Part shown: piece by piece, positions 1-9,391 of the stretch | Numbering within the stretch: the first letter of the stretch is position 1 | How the letters are laid out: each line of letters begins with the position of its first letter | Assembly: GCF_016653355.1 (NCBI RefSeq) | Contig: NZ_NHSK01000057.1 | Coordinates: 1-32,496 of the forward strand | Direction: 5' to 3' | DNA length: 32,496 bases | Source of the DNA: Rhodoplanes elegans | Lineage (GTDB): Bacteria > Pseudomonadota > Alphaproteobacteria > Rhizobiales > Xanthobacteraceae | Made by a program: the position numbers and the translations under genes | The notes under the pieces: generated by a model | Told to the model about the DNA's origin: nothing | Databases searched by the model: none | The model's input: only the letters and a program-made list of their open reading frames with translations

Positions 1-134
1 AACGACGCGGCGCGGCTTCGGCGCCGACGCCGCCGGTCGACATCGCCGCGCCGGCCTCGTCCGACGTGAGCGTTCCCCCGCCGTCCGTCGCCGCCGCCGC
101 GGTCGCGGGCGAGATCGATCAACCGAGTCCCTGA
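1..134 (+). CDS. 3' end of an unidentified gene (partial)
   Basis: A plus-strand frame is open from the left edge to a TGA at 132-134. It encodes an Ala/Pro/Val-rich C-terminus ending in GEIDQPSP. The stop lies 28 bases before the malate synthase start, which is a normal gap for consecutive plus-strand genes. The composition is low-complexity and the fragment is short, so no domain or function can be named. In DNA this GC-rich a spurious open frame of this length is also possible. Confidence 0.35.
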   Translation, partial: RRGAASAPTPPVDIAAPASSDVSVPPPSVAAAAVAGEIDQPSP

Positions 135-162
135 ACGAGACGAAGGCCGACGAAGAGGTCCC

Positions 163-2607
<2,445 letters not shown>

Positions 2608-2631
2608 ACCGGGCGACCCGCTGTCGCGTTC

Positions 2632-2663
2632 AAAGGGCCGCCCCTTTCGGGCGGCCCTTTTTC
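2632..2663 (+). terminator. Rho-independent terminator after malate synthase
   Basis: A 12-bp perfect stem (AAAGGGCCGCCC at 2632-2643 with GGGCGGCCCTTT at 2649-2660) closes a 5-base CTTTC loop and runs into further T residues. It lies 24 bases after the malate synthase stop. Confidence 0.9.
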
Positions 2664-3003
2664 GATTCGCCGGAGCGCGCGTGTCGACACGGTTTCGCCG
2701 TCATCCGGCCCGCGTCCTGATCCGTCATAAACGGCCTGCCTGCCTGAACGGACTAACAAAATCCTCCGCCAGGGCAGGTCCTGCGGCCGCAATGTGGCAG
2801 AACGGCAACGCCTGTCATGAACCGTATTAGATTGCCTATTTAAGCGGCAATTGCCGCGCGATTTACCTTGCCGCGCGACCATCCCGTGTGAGTTTATAAA
2901 TCACGATCTGCTCCCGCCTTGGGGAAGACGGCGGCAGGGAAAAGTGGGGTTCAGGCGAGCGCAGCAGCCCGGTGCGTCTCGCAAGGGGGATAGGGGGCTC
3001 GAC
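2664..3003 (+). promoter_or_regulatory. Upstream region of the porin gene, with a 14-bp palindrome
   Basis: This 340-base gap has no supported gene and is more AT-rich than its surroundings, notably around 2815-2850 and 2886-2906, so it probably holds the porin promoter. It contains a perfect palindrome, GCGGCAATTGCCGC (2844-2857), 146 bases before the porin ATG. It also contains GTGAGTTTATAAATCAC at 2888-2904, whose GTGA and TCAC ends are inverted but spaced 9 apart, not the 6 expected for CRP/FNR-type boxes. No convincing -35/-10 pair could be fixed by eye. Confidence 0.35.
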
Positions 3004-3957
3004 ATGAAGAAGATCGCTCTGGCAACGATTGCCGCTCTCGGCCTGACCGGCTCGGCGCTCGCCGCCGACATGCCCGTCAAGGCGCCGAAGATCGTCGCGC
3101 CGGTCGTCACCAATCCGTGGGACATCGCGTTCGGCGCCGGCATCTACTCGAACTACATCTTCCGCGGCATCTCGCAGTCGAACAACGGTCCGTCCGTCAA
3201 CGCGTATTTCGAGCCGCGCTACAACGTCAATCCGAACCTGCAGCTGTATGCGGGCGTCGGCGGCTGGAGCATCGACTACCCGAACCGCGCCTCGGCCGAG
3301 ATCGACATCTACGGCGGCATCCGGCCGACCTTCGGCCCGGTCGCGTTCGACTTCGGTGTCTGGTACTACTACTATCCGAACGGCACCTGCTACAACGCCG
3401 GCGTCCCGGGTGAGTGCGCCCTCAACGGCAGCCTCCCGATCAACGGGAACGTCATCAAGAGCGACCTGAGCTTCCTCGAGTACTTCGCGAAGGCGACCTG
3501 GACCGTCAACGACAACATCGCGATCGGCGCCGGCTACTACTACGACGACAACTGGCTGAACTTCGGCTTCGATGCCCAGTACGTCTCGGGCACCCTCAAG
3601 CTGACGGCTCCGTCGAACTGGCTGCCGACCGGCTTCGGCCTCTACGCCTCGGGCGAGTTCGGTCATTACTTCCTCGGCACCACCGACGCGTTCTACGGCA
3701 ACCTCCGCCTGCCGGACTACAACACGTGGAACGTCGGCCTCGCCCTCACCTGGAACGTCTTCACGGTCGACGTGCGCTACTTCGACACCGACCTGAGCCA
3801 GGGCGAGTGCAACGCCATCACCAGCGACTTCGGCGCCAAGTTCGATCCGAGCGCGACCATCGCGGGCCTCAATGGTCCCTGGGCTTCGAAGTGGTGCGGT
3901 CAGGCCTACGTGATCTCGCTGAAGGCCGACCTGACCTACGGCAGCAACCTGAAGTAA
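3004..3957 (+). CDS. TorF/Gcw_chp-family putative outer-membrane porin
   Basis: A 317-residue protein with a clean Sec signal peptide (MKKIALATIAALGLTGSALA, cut before ADMPVKAP). The mature part alternates aromatic beta strands rich in Tyr, Trp, Phe, Gly and Asn. The early segment IYSNYIFRGISQSNNGPSVNAYFE is typical of the Gcw_chp/TorF family (TIGR02001), and the chain ends in a beta-strand-like region near the C-terminus. Expected location is the outer membrane as a beta-barrel; substrate is unknown. Four Cys residues (CYNAGVPGEC, GEC, WCG) probably form loop disulfides, which is inference. The start at 3004 was chosen because it begins the signal peptide and follows a G-rich ribosome site; the frame stays open further upstream to 2851 without coding character. 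It is flanked by terminators on both sides, so it is a single-gene unit, likely highly expressed. Confidence 0.88.
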   Translation: MKKIALATIAALGLTGSALAADMPVKAPKIVAPVVTNPWDIAFGAGIYSNYIFRGISQSNNGPSVNAYFEPRYNVNPNLQLYAGVGGWSIDYPNRASAEIDIYGGIRPTFGPVAFDFGVWYYYYPNGTCYNAGVPGECALNGSLPINGNVIKSDLSFLEYFAKATWTVNDNIAIGAGYYYDDNWLNFGFDAQYVSGTLKLTAPSNWLPTGFGLYASGEFGHYFLGTTDAFYGNLRLPDYNTWNVGLALTWNVFTVDVRYFDTDLSQGECNAITSDFGAKFDPSATIAGLNGPWASKWCGQAYVISLKADLTYGSNLK

Positions 3958-3984
3958 GCGTCTCTTCCTCCATCGAATGCCTCG

Positions 3985-4013
3985 GGGCGGCGCTTCGGCG
4001 CCGCCCTTTTTTT
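3985..4013 (+). terminator. Rho-independent terminator after the porin
   Basis: A 9-bp stem (GGGCGGCGC / GCGCCGCCC) with a stable TTCG tetraloop at 3994-3997 is followed by seven T residues. It starts 27 bases after the porin stop. It is one of the strongest terminators in the window. Confidence 0.95.
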
Positions 4014-4443
4014 ATCGGGTCTCGACAGGCCGAGGTGACCCGCCGTCTTGTCGCTCGTGGTGGCGTTCGTCACGCGGGTGAGATCGGGCCTCGCGGGCGG
4101 GATCTCGTGCGTCCTGGAGCGGCGGTTCGGGTGTCGTCCGGGAGGCGCATCGCGACCCGCGAGCCCTCGCGGCGGGGACGATCCCTCGGCTCAGGACGCA
4201 GTGAGGACGTGACGTCGCCGGAGATGGACGGCGACCCGCGCCCGCCCGACCGCTACGGCGTCGCGGGACAGGGCGAAGTGGCGCAGCCGGCCGAGCCGGC
4301 CGAGCGCGCTTCAACGCGCCGAAAACGCCTCCACGCGCCGGCGGCGGCGCCAGCGCGTGGTTTCAGGACCGACGGCACAGCCACTCGCTGGTCGTCGTCC
4401 GCGCAGGCGGACGACCAGCATCCACCGGGCCGTCCGACCATGC
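4014..4443. other. 430-base gap without a supported gene
   Basis: Open frames cross this interval on both strands, but none has recognisable protein character or a plausible ribosome site; they are Arg/Ala/Pro-rich GC artefacts. The only structure seen is an imperfect hairpin at about 4389-4419 (CTGGTC...GTCCGC pairing with GCGGACGACCAG, 3-base bulge). It lies just beyond the minus-strand binding-protein stop and could help end that transcript, although no T-run follows. A short CCGGCCGAG duplication lies near 4287-4305. Confidence 0.5.
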
Positions 4444-5505
4444 TCACCCGAACGGGTTCTTCGTCGCGAGCTGGGCGTTCGCCTCGATCGCCGGCGACAG
4501 GTCGAACAGCTGCTCCTTGGTGACGCTGCTGGAGACGAGCTTCATCTGCTCGGTCCAGAACCTGCCCTGCGCCATGCACGACTCGATGTTCGGCTGGCCG
4601 TCGTCGTTGAACCAGGTCCAGCGCGGCGCCGCGGCCTCGATCAGGGGCGGCGGCACCTTGGTCGCCTCGGAGATGATCTTGATCACCTCCGGATCCTTGG
4701 CGGCGGCCGCCTTGTTGTAGAGCCGGCCCGCATGGGTGTGCGCCATGGCGAAGCGCACCGCGGCCGACTTGTTCGCCTGCAGATACTTCTGCGACATCGC
4801 CCAGCAGGCGAGCTGGGTGTTCGGCTCGATGTCGTAGCCGGCGAAGACCAGCTTGCCGAAGTTGTTCTTCTCGACCAGGAAGCCGAGCGGCACCGGCACG
4901 TTGGCGGCATCGGCCTGGCCGGCGCCGATCGCCTTGACGATGTCCGGATAGGCGAGGCCGCTCGACCAGTCGACGTCGGTGCGCGGATCGAGGCCGGCGC
5001 GCTGCACGCCGAGCCCGATCAGATACTGGTCGATGCCGCCCGGCGCCTGGATGGCGACCTTCTTGCCCTTCAAGAGCGCCATCTTGTTCGGCGCCGTCAT
5101 GCCGGCCTTCACCATGTCGTTCGACGCCGCGATGGTCATCGAGCCGGAGCCCGGCTTCTCCGAGCCGCGGTCGAGAATCAGCTTGAACGGCGCGCCCTTC
5201 GACACGGTGTTGAACAGGCCGGCGTTGAGCGTCGCGACGGTGGCGTCGAGCTCGCCGGCGATCAGCGCCGGCATCGCCAGCACGCCGTCGGCGAAGTAGC
5301 GGATCTCGACGTCGAGGCCGACCTTGTCGAAGAAGCCCTTCGCCTGGGCGACGAAGATCGGCCCGGACGAGATCAGCGGCACCACGCCGATGCGGATCTT
5401 CGCCCGCTCCTGGGACCGGGCGACATGAGGCATCGCGATCGTCGCAGCGGCGGCGGCCGCGGCGGTCGTGGACAGAAAGCGTCGGCGGTCGAGGGAGCGG
5501 GTCAT
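4444..5505 (-). CDS. NitT/TauT-family ABC transporter substrate-binding protein
   Basis: A 353-residue periplasmic binding protein of the SsuA/TauA/NMT1-like fold. The N-terminus has a Tat-type signal (DRRRFLSTTAAAAAAATIAMP), followed by KIRIGVVPLISSGPIFVAQAKGFF, the usual first strand and helix of this family. Later VAIQAPGGIDQYLIGLGVQ and the PDIVKAIGAGQADAANVP stretch match the ligand-cleft pattern. The start at 5505 is preceded by GGAGG eight bases upstream. It should deliver substrate to the ATPase and permease encoded on the opposite strand at 6462-8194. The ligand could be a sulfonate, nitrate-like anion, pyrimidine precursor or aromatic acid; sequence alone does not say. The marR-like gene ends 232 bases upstream on the same strand, so this gene may have its own promoter. 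Confidence 0.88.
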   Translation of the reverse strand: MTRSLDRRRFLSTTAAAAAAATIAMPHVARSQERAKIRIGVVPLISSGPIFVAQAKGFFDKVGLDVEIRYFADGVLAMPALIAGELDATVATLNAGLFNTVSKGAPFKLILDRGSEKPGSGSMTIAASNDMVKAGMTAPNKMALLKGKKVAIQAPGGIDQYLIGLGVQRAGLDPRTDVDWSSGLAYPDIVKAIGAGQADAANVPVPLGFLVEKNNFGKLVFAGYDIEPNTQLACWAMSQKYLQANKSAAVRFAMAHTHAGRLYNKAAAAKDPEVIKIISEATKVPPPLIEAAAPRWTWFNDDGQPNIESCMAQGRFWTEQMKLVSSSVTKEQLFDLSPAIEANAQLATKNPFG

Positions 5506-5737
5506 TGGCGCCTCCGGGGGTGGGACAACGGCATCGACGTGATGCGGGGCGGGGAATGCAAGAGCGATGCCGCGGGTGAAGAACGGCGGCGTGTTCGGCG
5601 GCCGTGTCTGCAGGCTTTGTATGAAGTGTGCACCACGGCCGGCGCCGCCGGCAAGGCCGTCGCGGCCGGCCGCGGCTGCGGCGTTTCGCCCGCCGACACA
5701 AGGTGGCGGTCCGGCTGCATCGCCGCGCCCGGCGCGC

Positions 5738-6238
5738 TCATTCGCCGCGCCCGTTCTTCGTTTCGGTCTCGAACGTCGCCAGCAGCTTGCGCAGCAGTTG
5801 CGCGAGCGTCTCCTGCTCGGCCGATGTGAGCCGGTCGGCGATCTCGCGCGAGTGCGCCGCATGCGCGGTCATCGCCTTGCCGGCGAGCGCGGCGCCGCGC
5901 CGCGTCAACGCGACGCGCGTCGCGCGGCGATCGTCGGGATCGGGACGGCGCACCGCGAGCCCGGCCTTCTCGACGCGATCGATGCGGTTGGTCATCGCAC
6001 CGGAGGACAGGAGACAAGCGTCGTACAGCGCCGTCGGCCGCACGCCGTCCGGCACGTCGGAGCGTCGGATCGTCACGAGCAGATCGAACACGTCCCAGGT
6101 CAGACCGAACGGCTTCAGCCAGCCGTCGACCACCTCGCGCAAGTGCGCGGAGAGCCGCAGGATGCGACCGAGCGTCGCGAGATAGTGCACGTCGATGTCG
6201 GGATGCGAGGCGTTCCACTCGGCGATGAAGCGGTCCAT
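5738..6238 (-). CDS. MarR-family transcriptional regulator
   Basis: A 166-residue winged-helix regulator. It opens MDRFIAEWNASHPDIDVHYLATLGRILRLS, the usual dimerisation start of this group. The recognition region PTALYDACLLSSGAMTNRIDRVEKAGLAVR is followed by the wing DPDDRRATRVALTRRGAAL, and a C-terminal dimer helix completes the fold. The start at 6238 fits family length; the frame is open 41 codons further to a TTG at 6361, but that stretch is repeat-like and overlaps the operator. It lies between the binding-protein gene (same strand) and the ATPase-permease operon (opposite strand), with a perfect palindrome 123 bases upstream, so it probably controls both itself and the transporter. The ligand is unknown and is presumably related to the transported compound. 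Confidence 0.9.
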   Translation of the reverse strand: MDRFIAEWNASHPDIDVHYLATLGRILRLSAHLREVVDGWLKPFGLTWDVFDLLVTIRRSDVPDGVRPTALYDACLLSSGAMTNRIDRVEKAGLAVRRPDPDDRRATRVALTRRGAALAGKAMTAHAAHSREIADRLTSAEQETLAQLLRKLLATFETETKNGRGE

Positions 6239-6360
6239 CGCGTCGCCCGCGATCGCTGCATCGCGGGATGTTGCCGCGGCGCGGGAGGATCCCGCTGGGC
6301 GGGACGCTCCCGCGGTGCGGGACGAGACTGCATCGGATCGCGGCAACGGCTGCCTCCGCA

Positions 6361-6382
6361 ATTATCTTGACATGAAGATAAT
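6361..6382. promoter_or_regulatory. Palindromic operator, probably for the MarR regulator
   Basis: Perfect 8-bp inverted repeat: ATTATCTT at 6361-6368 and AAGATAAT at 6375-6382, with the 6-base spacer GACATG. It is strikingly AT-rich within very GC-rich DNA. The arrangement matches known MarR-family operators (inverted ATCTTG/CAAGAT-type arms). It contains TTGACA (6367-6372) and GATAAT-like hexamers on both strands, so bound protein would block a promoter. It sits between the divergent marR-like gene and the ATPase gene, 79 bases before the latter's start. Confidence 0.75.
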
Positions 6383-6461
6383 CACGTCGGAGGCTTCGTG
6401 GCAACAGACGAGCCGGCCCGTGGGTCCCGGCCCGAACCTCGAGCCCCCGGAGGTGAACGCC

Positions 6462-7367
6462 ATGTCGCCAGCGCCGGCTGCCGCCCCCACGGCCGCGACA
6501 TCCGCGCCGTACGCATCCGCGGCGCACATGTCGGCGCCGCGAGCGTCCGCGACGACGATCGCGATCGAGAACATCGGGCTCACCTTTCCGTCGAAAAGCG
6601 GCGAGCCGACCGTCGCGCTCGCCGACGTGAGCTGCCGCTTCGCGCCCGGCAAGGTGACGGCGATCATCGGGCCGAGCGGCTGCGGCAAGAGCACGCTCCT
6701 GCAGATTGTCCGCGGCTTCCTCGCACCGACGCGCGGCAAGCTGCGCTTCGTGAGACTGGGCAGCGAGACCGACGAACAGGCGACTCGTGACGTCGCGCCG
6801 CCCCACATGGCGACCGTCTGGCAGGCCTTCAATCTGTTCCCGTGGCGCACCATCGTCGACAACGTCGCGTTCGGGCTGGAGGTCGCCGGCGTGCCGAAGG
6901 CCGAGCGCCTCGCCCGCGCCAGGAAGGCGCTCGCCGCCGTCGACCTCACGGGCTTCGAGCAGAAATATCCGCGCCAGCTCTCCGGCGGCATGCGCCAGCG
7001 GGTCGGCATCGCCCGCGCGCTGGTGATGGAGCCCGAGCTCCTGCTGCTCGACGAGCCGTTCGGCGCGCTCGACGCGCAGACGCGCCTCGTTCTGCAGGAG
7101 CAGCTCGCGACGCTGGTCGAGCGCAGCGGCACCACGGCGATCCTGGTCACCCACTCGATCGAGGAGGCGATCCTGCTCGCCGACACGATCCTGGTGATGA
7201 CGGCGCGGCCGGGCCGCATCGCCGCCGAGATCCAGAACGACCTGCCGCATCCGCGCAGTATGGCGACGACGCACGATCCGCGCTTCTCGGCGCTGTTCGA
7301 CCAGATTTACGGCCTGCTGCGCCAGGAGGTGATCCGCGCCATGGCGACCGAGGGAGGCGACGCGTGA
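6462..7367 (+). CDS. NitT/TauT-family ABC transporter ATPase (SsuB/TauB-like)
   Basis: A 301-residue nucleotide-binding subunit of an importer. Walker A GPSGCGKST is at about 70-78, the Q-loop stretch VWQAFNLFPWRTIVDNVAFGLE follows, the signature LSGGMRQR begins at 173, and Walker B LLLLDEPFGALD begins near 193. The H-loop is VTHSIEEA. The start at 6462 was chosen for the GGAGG (6449-6453) just upstream; the first 35 residues are a low-complexity Ala/Pro/Ser leader before TTIAIENIGLTF. It overlaps the permease gene by four bases (GTGA), so the two are translationally coupled. Probably repressed through the palindrome at 6361-6382. Confidence 0.93.
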   Translation: MSPAPAAAPTAATSAPYASAAHMSAPRASATTIAIENIGLTFPSKSGEPTVALADVSCRFAPGKVTAIIGPSGCGKSTLLQIVRGFLAPTRGKLRFVRLGSETDEQATRDVAPPHMATVWQAFNLFPWRTIVDNVAFGLEVAGVPKAERLARARKALAAVDLTGFEQKYPRQLSGGMRQRVGIARALVMEPELLLLDEPFGALDAQTRLVLQEQLATLVERSGTTAILVTHSIEEAILLADTILVMTARPGRIAAEIQNDLPHPRSMATTHDPRFSALFDQIYGLLRQEVIRAMATEGGDA

Positions 7368-8194
7368 GCCCCGACACCACGGCCGGGCCGCTGGCGAGCC
7401 CGGACACCGCGCCGGCGGAAGCTTCCCGCGGCCTGCTCGCCCGCCTCGGCGAGCCGAAGGTCTTGAGCTGGATCGCGGTCGCGGTCGTGATTCTCGCCTG
7501 GGAGCTCGCCGTGATCGTGCTCCAGCTCAATCCGATCTACCTGCCACGGCCGAGCCGCATCGTCGTCGCGCTGTTCGACATGTTCCGCAACGGCGGCCTG
7601 ACGACCGATCTGATCGCGACGCTGACCCGCATCTTCGGCGGTTTCTTCATCGCGCTGGTCTTCGGCGTCGCGCTCGGCGTCTGGATGGCCGTGTCGGTGC
7701 GGGTGCGGGCGATCGCCGACAACTTCATCGCCGCGCTCTATCCGCTGCCCAAGGTGACGCTGATCCCGCTCCTGATCATCTGGCTCGGCACCGGCGGCCC
7801 GTTCATGCTGACCATCAGCATGCTGGGCGCCTTCTTCCCGATCGTCATCAACACGGTGCTGGGCATCAGCCAGTGCGACCAGGGCCTGGTGCTCGCCGCC
7901 CGCGACCTCGGCGCCTCGCGCCGCCAGATCATCCGCATGGTGCTGCTGCCGAGTGCCATCCCGTCGATCTTCGCCGGCATCCGGCTCGGGCTCGGCGTGT
8001 CGATCATCCTGGTCGTCGCCGCCGAGATGGTGGTCGGCAAGGTCGGTCTCGGCGCGCGGCTCTATCTCGCCGGCCAGGTGCTGGAGACCGAGCAGGTGTT
8101 CGCCGTGCTGATCGTGCTCGCCACGCTCGGCATCGTCGTCACCAAGATCCAGGACGCCATCGACGTCCGCCTCGGCCACTGGCGCGTCAACTGA
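7364..8194 (+). CDS. NitT/TauT-family ABC transporter permease (SsuC/TauC-like)
   Basis: A 276-residue inner-membrane permease with about six hydrophobic segments. The cytoplasmic coupling motif for the ATPase is visible as LAARDLGASRRQIIRMVLLPSAIPSIFAGIRLGLGVS. The GTG start overlaps the ATPase stop (GTGA) and has GGGAGG upstream. An Ala/Pro-rich soluble leader of about 30 residues precedes the first membrane helix near WIAVAVVILAWELAVI. It completes an importer with the ATPase and the binding protein encoded at 4444-5505. Splitting the importer into two divergent units around its regulator is the notable arrangement. Confidence 0.92.
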   Translation: MSPDTTAGPLASPDTAPAEASRGLLARLGEPKVLSWIAVAVVILAWELAVIVLQLNPIYLPRPSRIVVALFDMFRNGGLTTDLIATLTRIFGGFFIALVFGVALGVWMAVSVRVRAIADNFIAALYPLPKVTLIPLLIIWLGTGGPFMLTISMLGAFFPIVINTVLGISQCDQGLVLAARDLGASRRQIIRMVLLPSAIPSIFAGIRLGLGVSIILVVAAEMVVGKVGLGARLYLAGQVLETEQVFAVLIVLATLGIVVTKIQDAIDVRLGHWRVN

Positions 8195-8246
8195 TCCCTC
8201 TCACGTCCTTCTCGCCTTACCAATATCAACGCACCGGAGACGTCCC

Positions 8247-8678
8247 ATGACCTTCGAGCTGAAGTCGATCCATCCCGATCCGTCGCAGGCTCACAAGATG
8301 CCCTATGCGCCGGCCGTCCACATCGTCGGCGCCTGCGACCTGATGTTCATCTCGGGGGCGACCGCCTCGGCGCTCTATCACGACCATCCGCATCGCGACG
8401 AGGAGCACGTGCATCCGCATGCGATCGAGGATCAGACGAAGAACGCCATGGAGGCGATCAAGTCGATCCTCGACGAGGTCGGCGCGAGCTGGAAGGATGT
8501 CGTCAAGGTGACGAAGTACCTGACCGACATCCGCGACGGCGACGGTATGCACCGCGCCATGCGGCCCTATTTCGGCGACTGGCGCCCGGCCTCGACGATG
8601 GTGTGCATCAACCAGCTCTCGTCGCCCGGCGCCCGCGTCGAGCTCGACATGATCGTCGCGCTGCCGAAGAAGGGGTGA
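8247..8678 (+). CDS. RidA (YjgF/UK114)-family protein with a His-rich loop
   Basis: A 143-residue small trimer-forming fold. LMFISGATAS, the IEDQTKNAMEAIKSILDEVGASWKDVVKVTKYLTDI stretch and the closing VELDMIVALP fit the Rid superfamily. Two features depart from archetypal RidA. First, the segment where RidA has PARS (carrying the Arg105 needed to deaminate 2-aminoacrylate) reads PAST, so that Arg is replaced by Ser. Second, the loop after the first strand holds six His within residues 45-58 (YHDHPHRDEEHVHPH), suggesting metal binding. It begins 52 bases after the permease stop with GGAG upstream, so it is probably the last gene of the transporter operon and may act on the imported compound. 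The family assignment is firm; deaminase activity is doubtful. Confidence 0.87.
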   Translation: MTFELKSIHPDPSQAHKMPYAPAVHIVGACDLMFISGATASALYHDHPHRDEEHVHPHAIEDQTKNAMEAIKSILDEVGASWKDVVKVTKYLTDIRDGDGMHRAMRPYFGDWRPASTMVCINQLSSPGARVELDMIVALPKKG

Positions 8679-8696
8679 CGGTCATCCCGCCACGCG

Positions 8697-8723
8697 CAAT
8701 GGCCGGGCTGGTCCCGGCCATTG
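8697..8723. repeat. Perfect hairpin between convergent genes
   Basis: An 11-bp perfect stem (CAATGGCCGGG / CCCGGCCATTG) with a CTGGT loop lies between the rid-family gene and the end of the DUF5615 gene. It resembles interspersed palindromes common in Hyphomicrobiales and probably ends transcription from both sides. No T-run follows on either strand. Confidence 0.6.
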
Positions 8724-8726
8724 TCG

Positions 8727-9092
8727 TCAGTGTGATCTGGTCTGTAAGGCTCGCATGCGGATGCGGCCGGGCTCGAGGATGCTGAAATGCCCGGACCAGT
8801 CTGCACGTTCGGCGATACGGCCGGCGATCATCGCTCCGGCATCGTTCGGCGGCGGCATCGGGAGGCGAAGCAGGATCACGCCGGAACTCGCCGGCAGACC
8901 GCGACGCCAGGCGAGCTCGCCGAAATCCTTGTCGAAGGTCAATAACACGCGCCCGTCCATGACGGCGCGGGCCAGAACCTCGTCATCCGGAGCGCCCGGA
9001 GCGTCGGTACGGACCCAAGCGACATCGTGTCCCGCCGCTCGTAACGCGGTGACCACCGATGCTGGAACATTTTCGTTCGCCAGGAAGCGCAT
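8727..9092 (-). CDS. DUF5615-family PIN-like protein (putative toxin)
   Basis: A 121-residue protein of the DUF5615/Mut7-C-like PIN group. Conserved segments seen are RFLANENVP at the start, a DDEVLARAVMDGRVLLTFDKDFGEL core and GVILLRL. The first acidic position in FLADEN-type sequences is Asn here (ANEN); the later acidic residues DKD and DDE are present. Its ATG directly follows the antitoxin-like TGA (TGAATG), so the two are translationally coupled. By analogy with VapC-type systems it is a putative ribonuclease held by the DUF433 partner; activity is inferred from family and layout only. Confidence 0.8.
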   Translation of the reverse strand: MRFLANENVPASVVTALRAAGHDVAWVRTDAPGAPDDEVLARAVMDGRVLLTFDKDFGELAWRRGLPASSGVILLRLPMPPPNDAGAMIAGRIAERADWSGHFSILEPGRIRMRALQTRSH

Positions 9093-9323
9093 TCAGGTGA
9101 TGCTCGGGTAGACCTTCTCCGAGGTCAGGAGCCCGTGCGCGTAGGCAAGGCACGCCGCGACGTCCTCGTGCGTCAGGCCCGGATAGTTCTTCAGGATGTC
9201 CGCCTCGCTCCAGCCGTCGGCCATGAGCCCGATGACGAAGTCGACCGAAATCCGGGTGCCGCGGATCACCGGTTTTCCGGTCAGCACGGCAGGATCGAGC
9301 ACGATACGGGACAGGTCGGCCAC
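9093..9323 (-). CDS. DUF433-family protein (putative antitoxin)
   Basis: A 76-residue protein with the DUF433 pattern: IVLDPAVLTGKPVIRGTRISVDFVIGLMADGWSEADILKNYPGLTHEDVAACLAYA, a compact helix-turn-helix-like fold. The start is GTG at 9323, preceded by GGAGG at about ten bases. It is immediately upstream of and coupled to the DUF5615 gene, the standard antitoxin-first order. It probably neutralises the partner and represses its own promoter in the gap at 9324-9391, which is inferred from the family. Confidence 0.82.
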   Translation of the reverse strand: MADLSRIVLDPAVLTGKPVIRGTRISVDFVIGLMADGWSEADILKNYPGLTHEDVAACLAYAHGLLTSEKVYPSIT

Positions 9324-9391
9324 GGGAGATCCTCCAATGGCCGCAGTCTAACGCGGTTTCACCGGTCTGGCACCTGGAGCCAGCGCCCGCC

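Noticed and set aside
2888..2904. CRP/FNR-type box before the porin
   Set aside because: The GTGA and TCAC arms are spaced by nine bases, not six, so the family spacing is not met.
4389..4419. Intrinsic terminator for the ABC binding-protein gene
   Set aside because: The stem has a bulge and no T-run follows on the minus strand; kept only as a possible structure.
4357..5829. Long plus-strand frame opposite the ABC binding protein
   Set aside because: Arg/Leu/Gly-rich antisense product; the minus strand carries the clear binding-protein sequence.
6238..6361. TTG start at 6361 for the MarR gene
   Set aside because: It would place the start inside the operator, add 41 repeat-like residues and exceed the usual family length; the ATG at 6238 begins the conserved N-terminal pattern.
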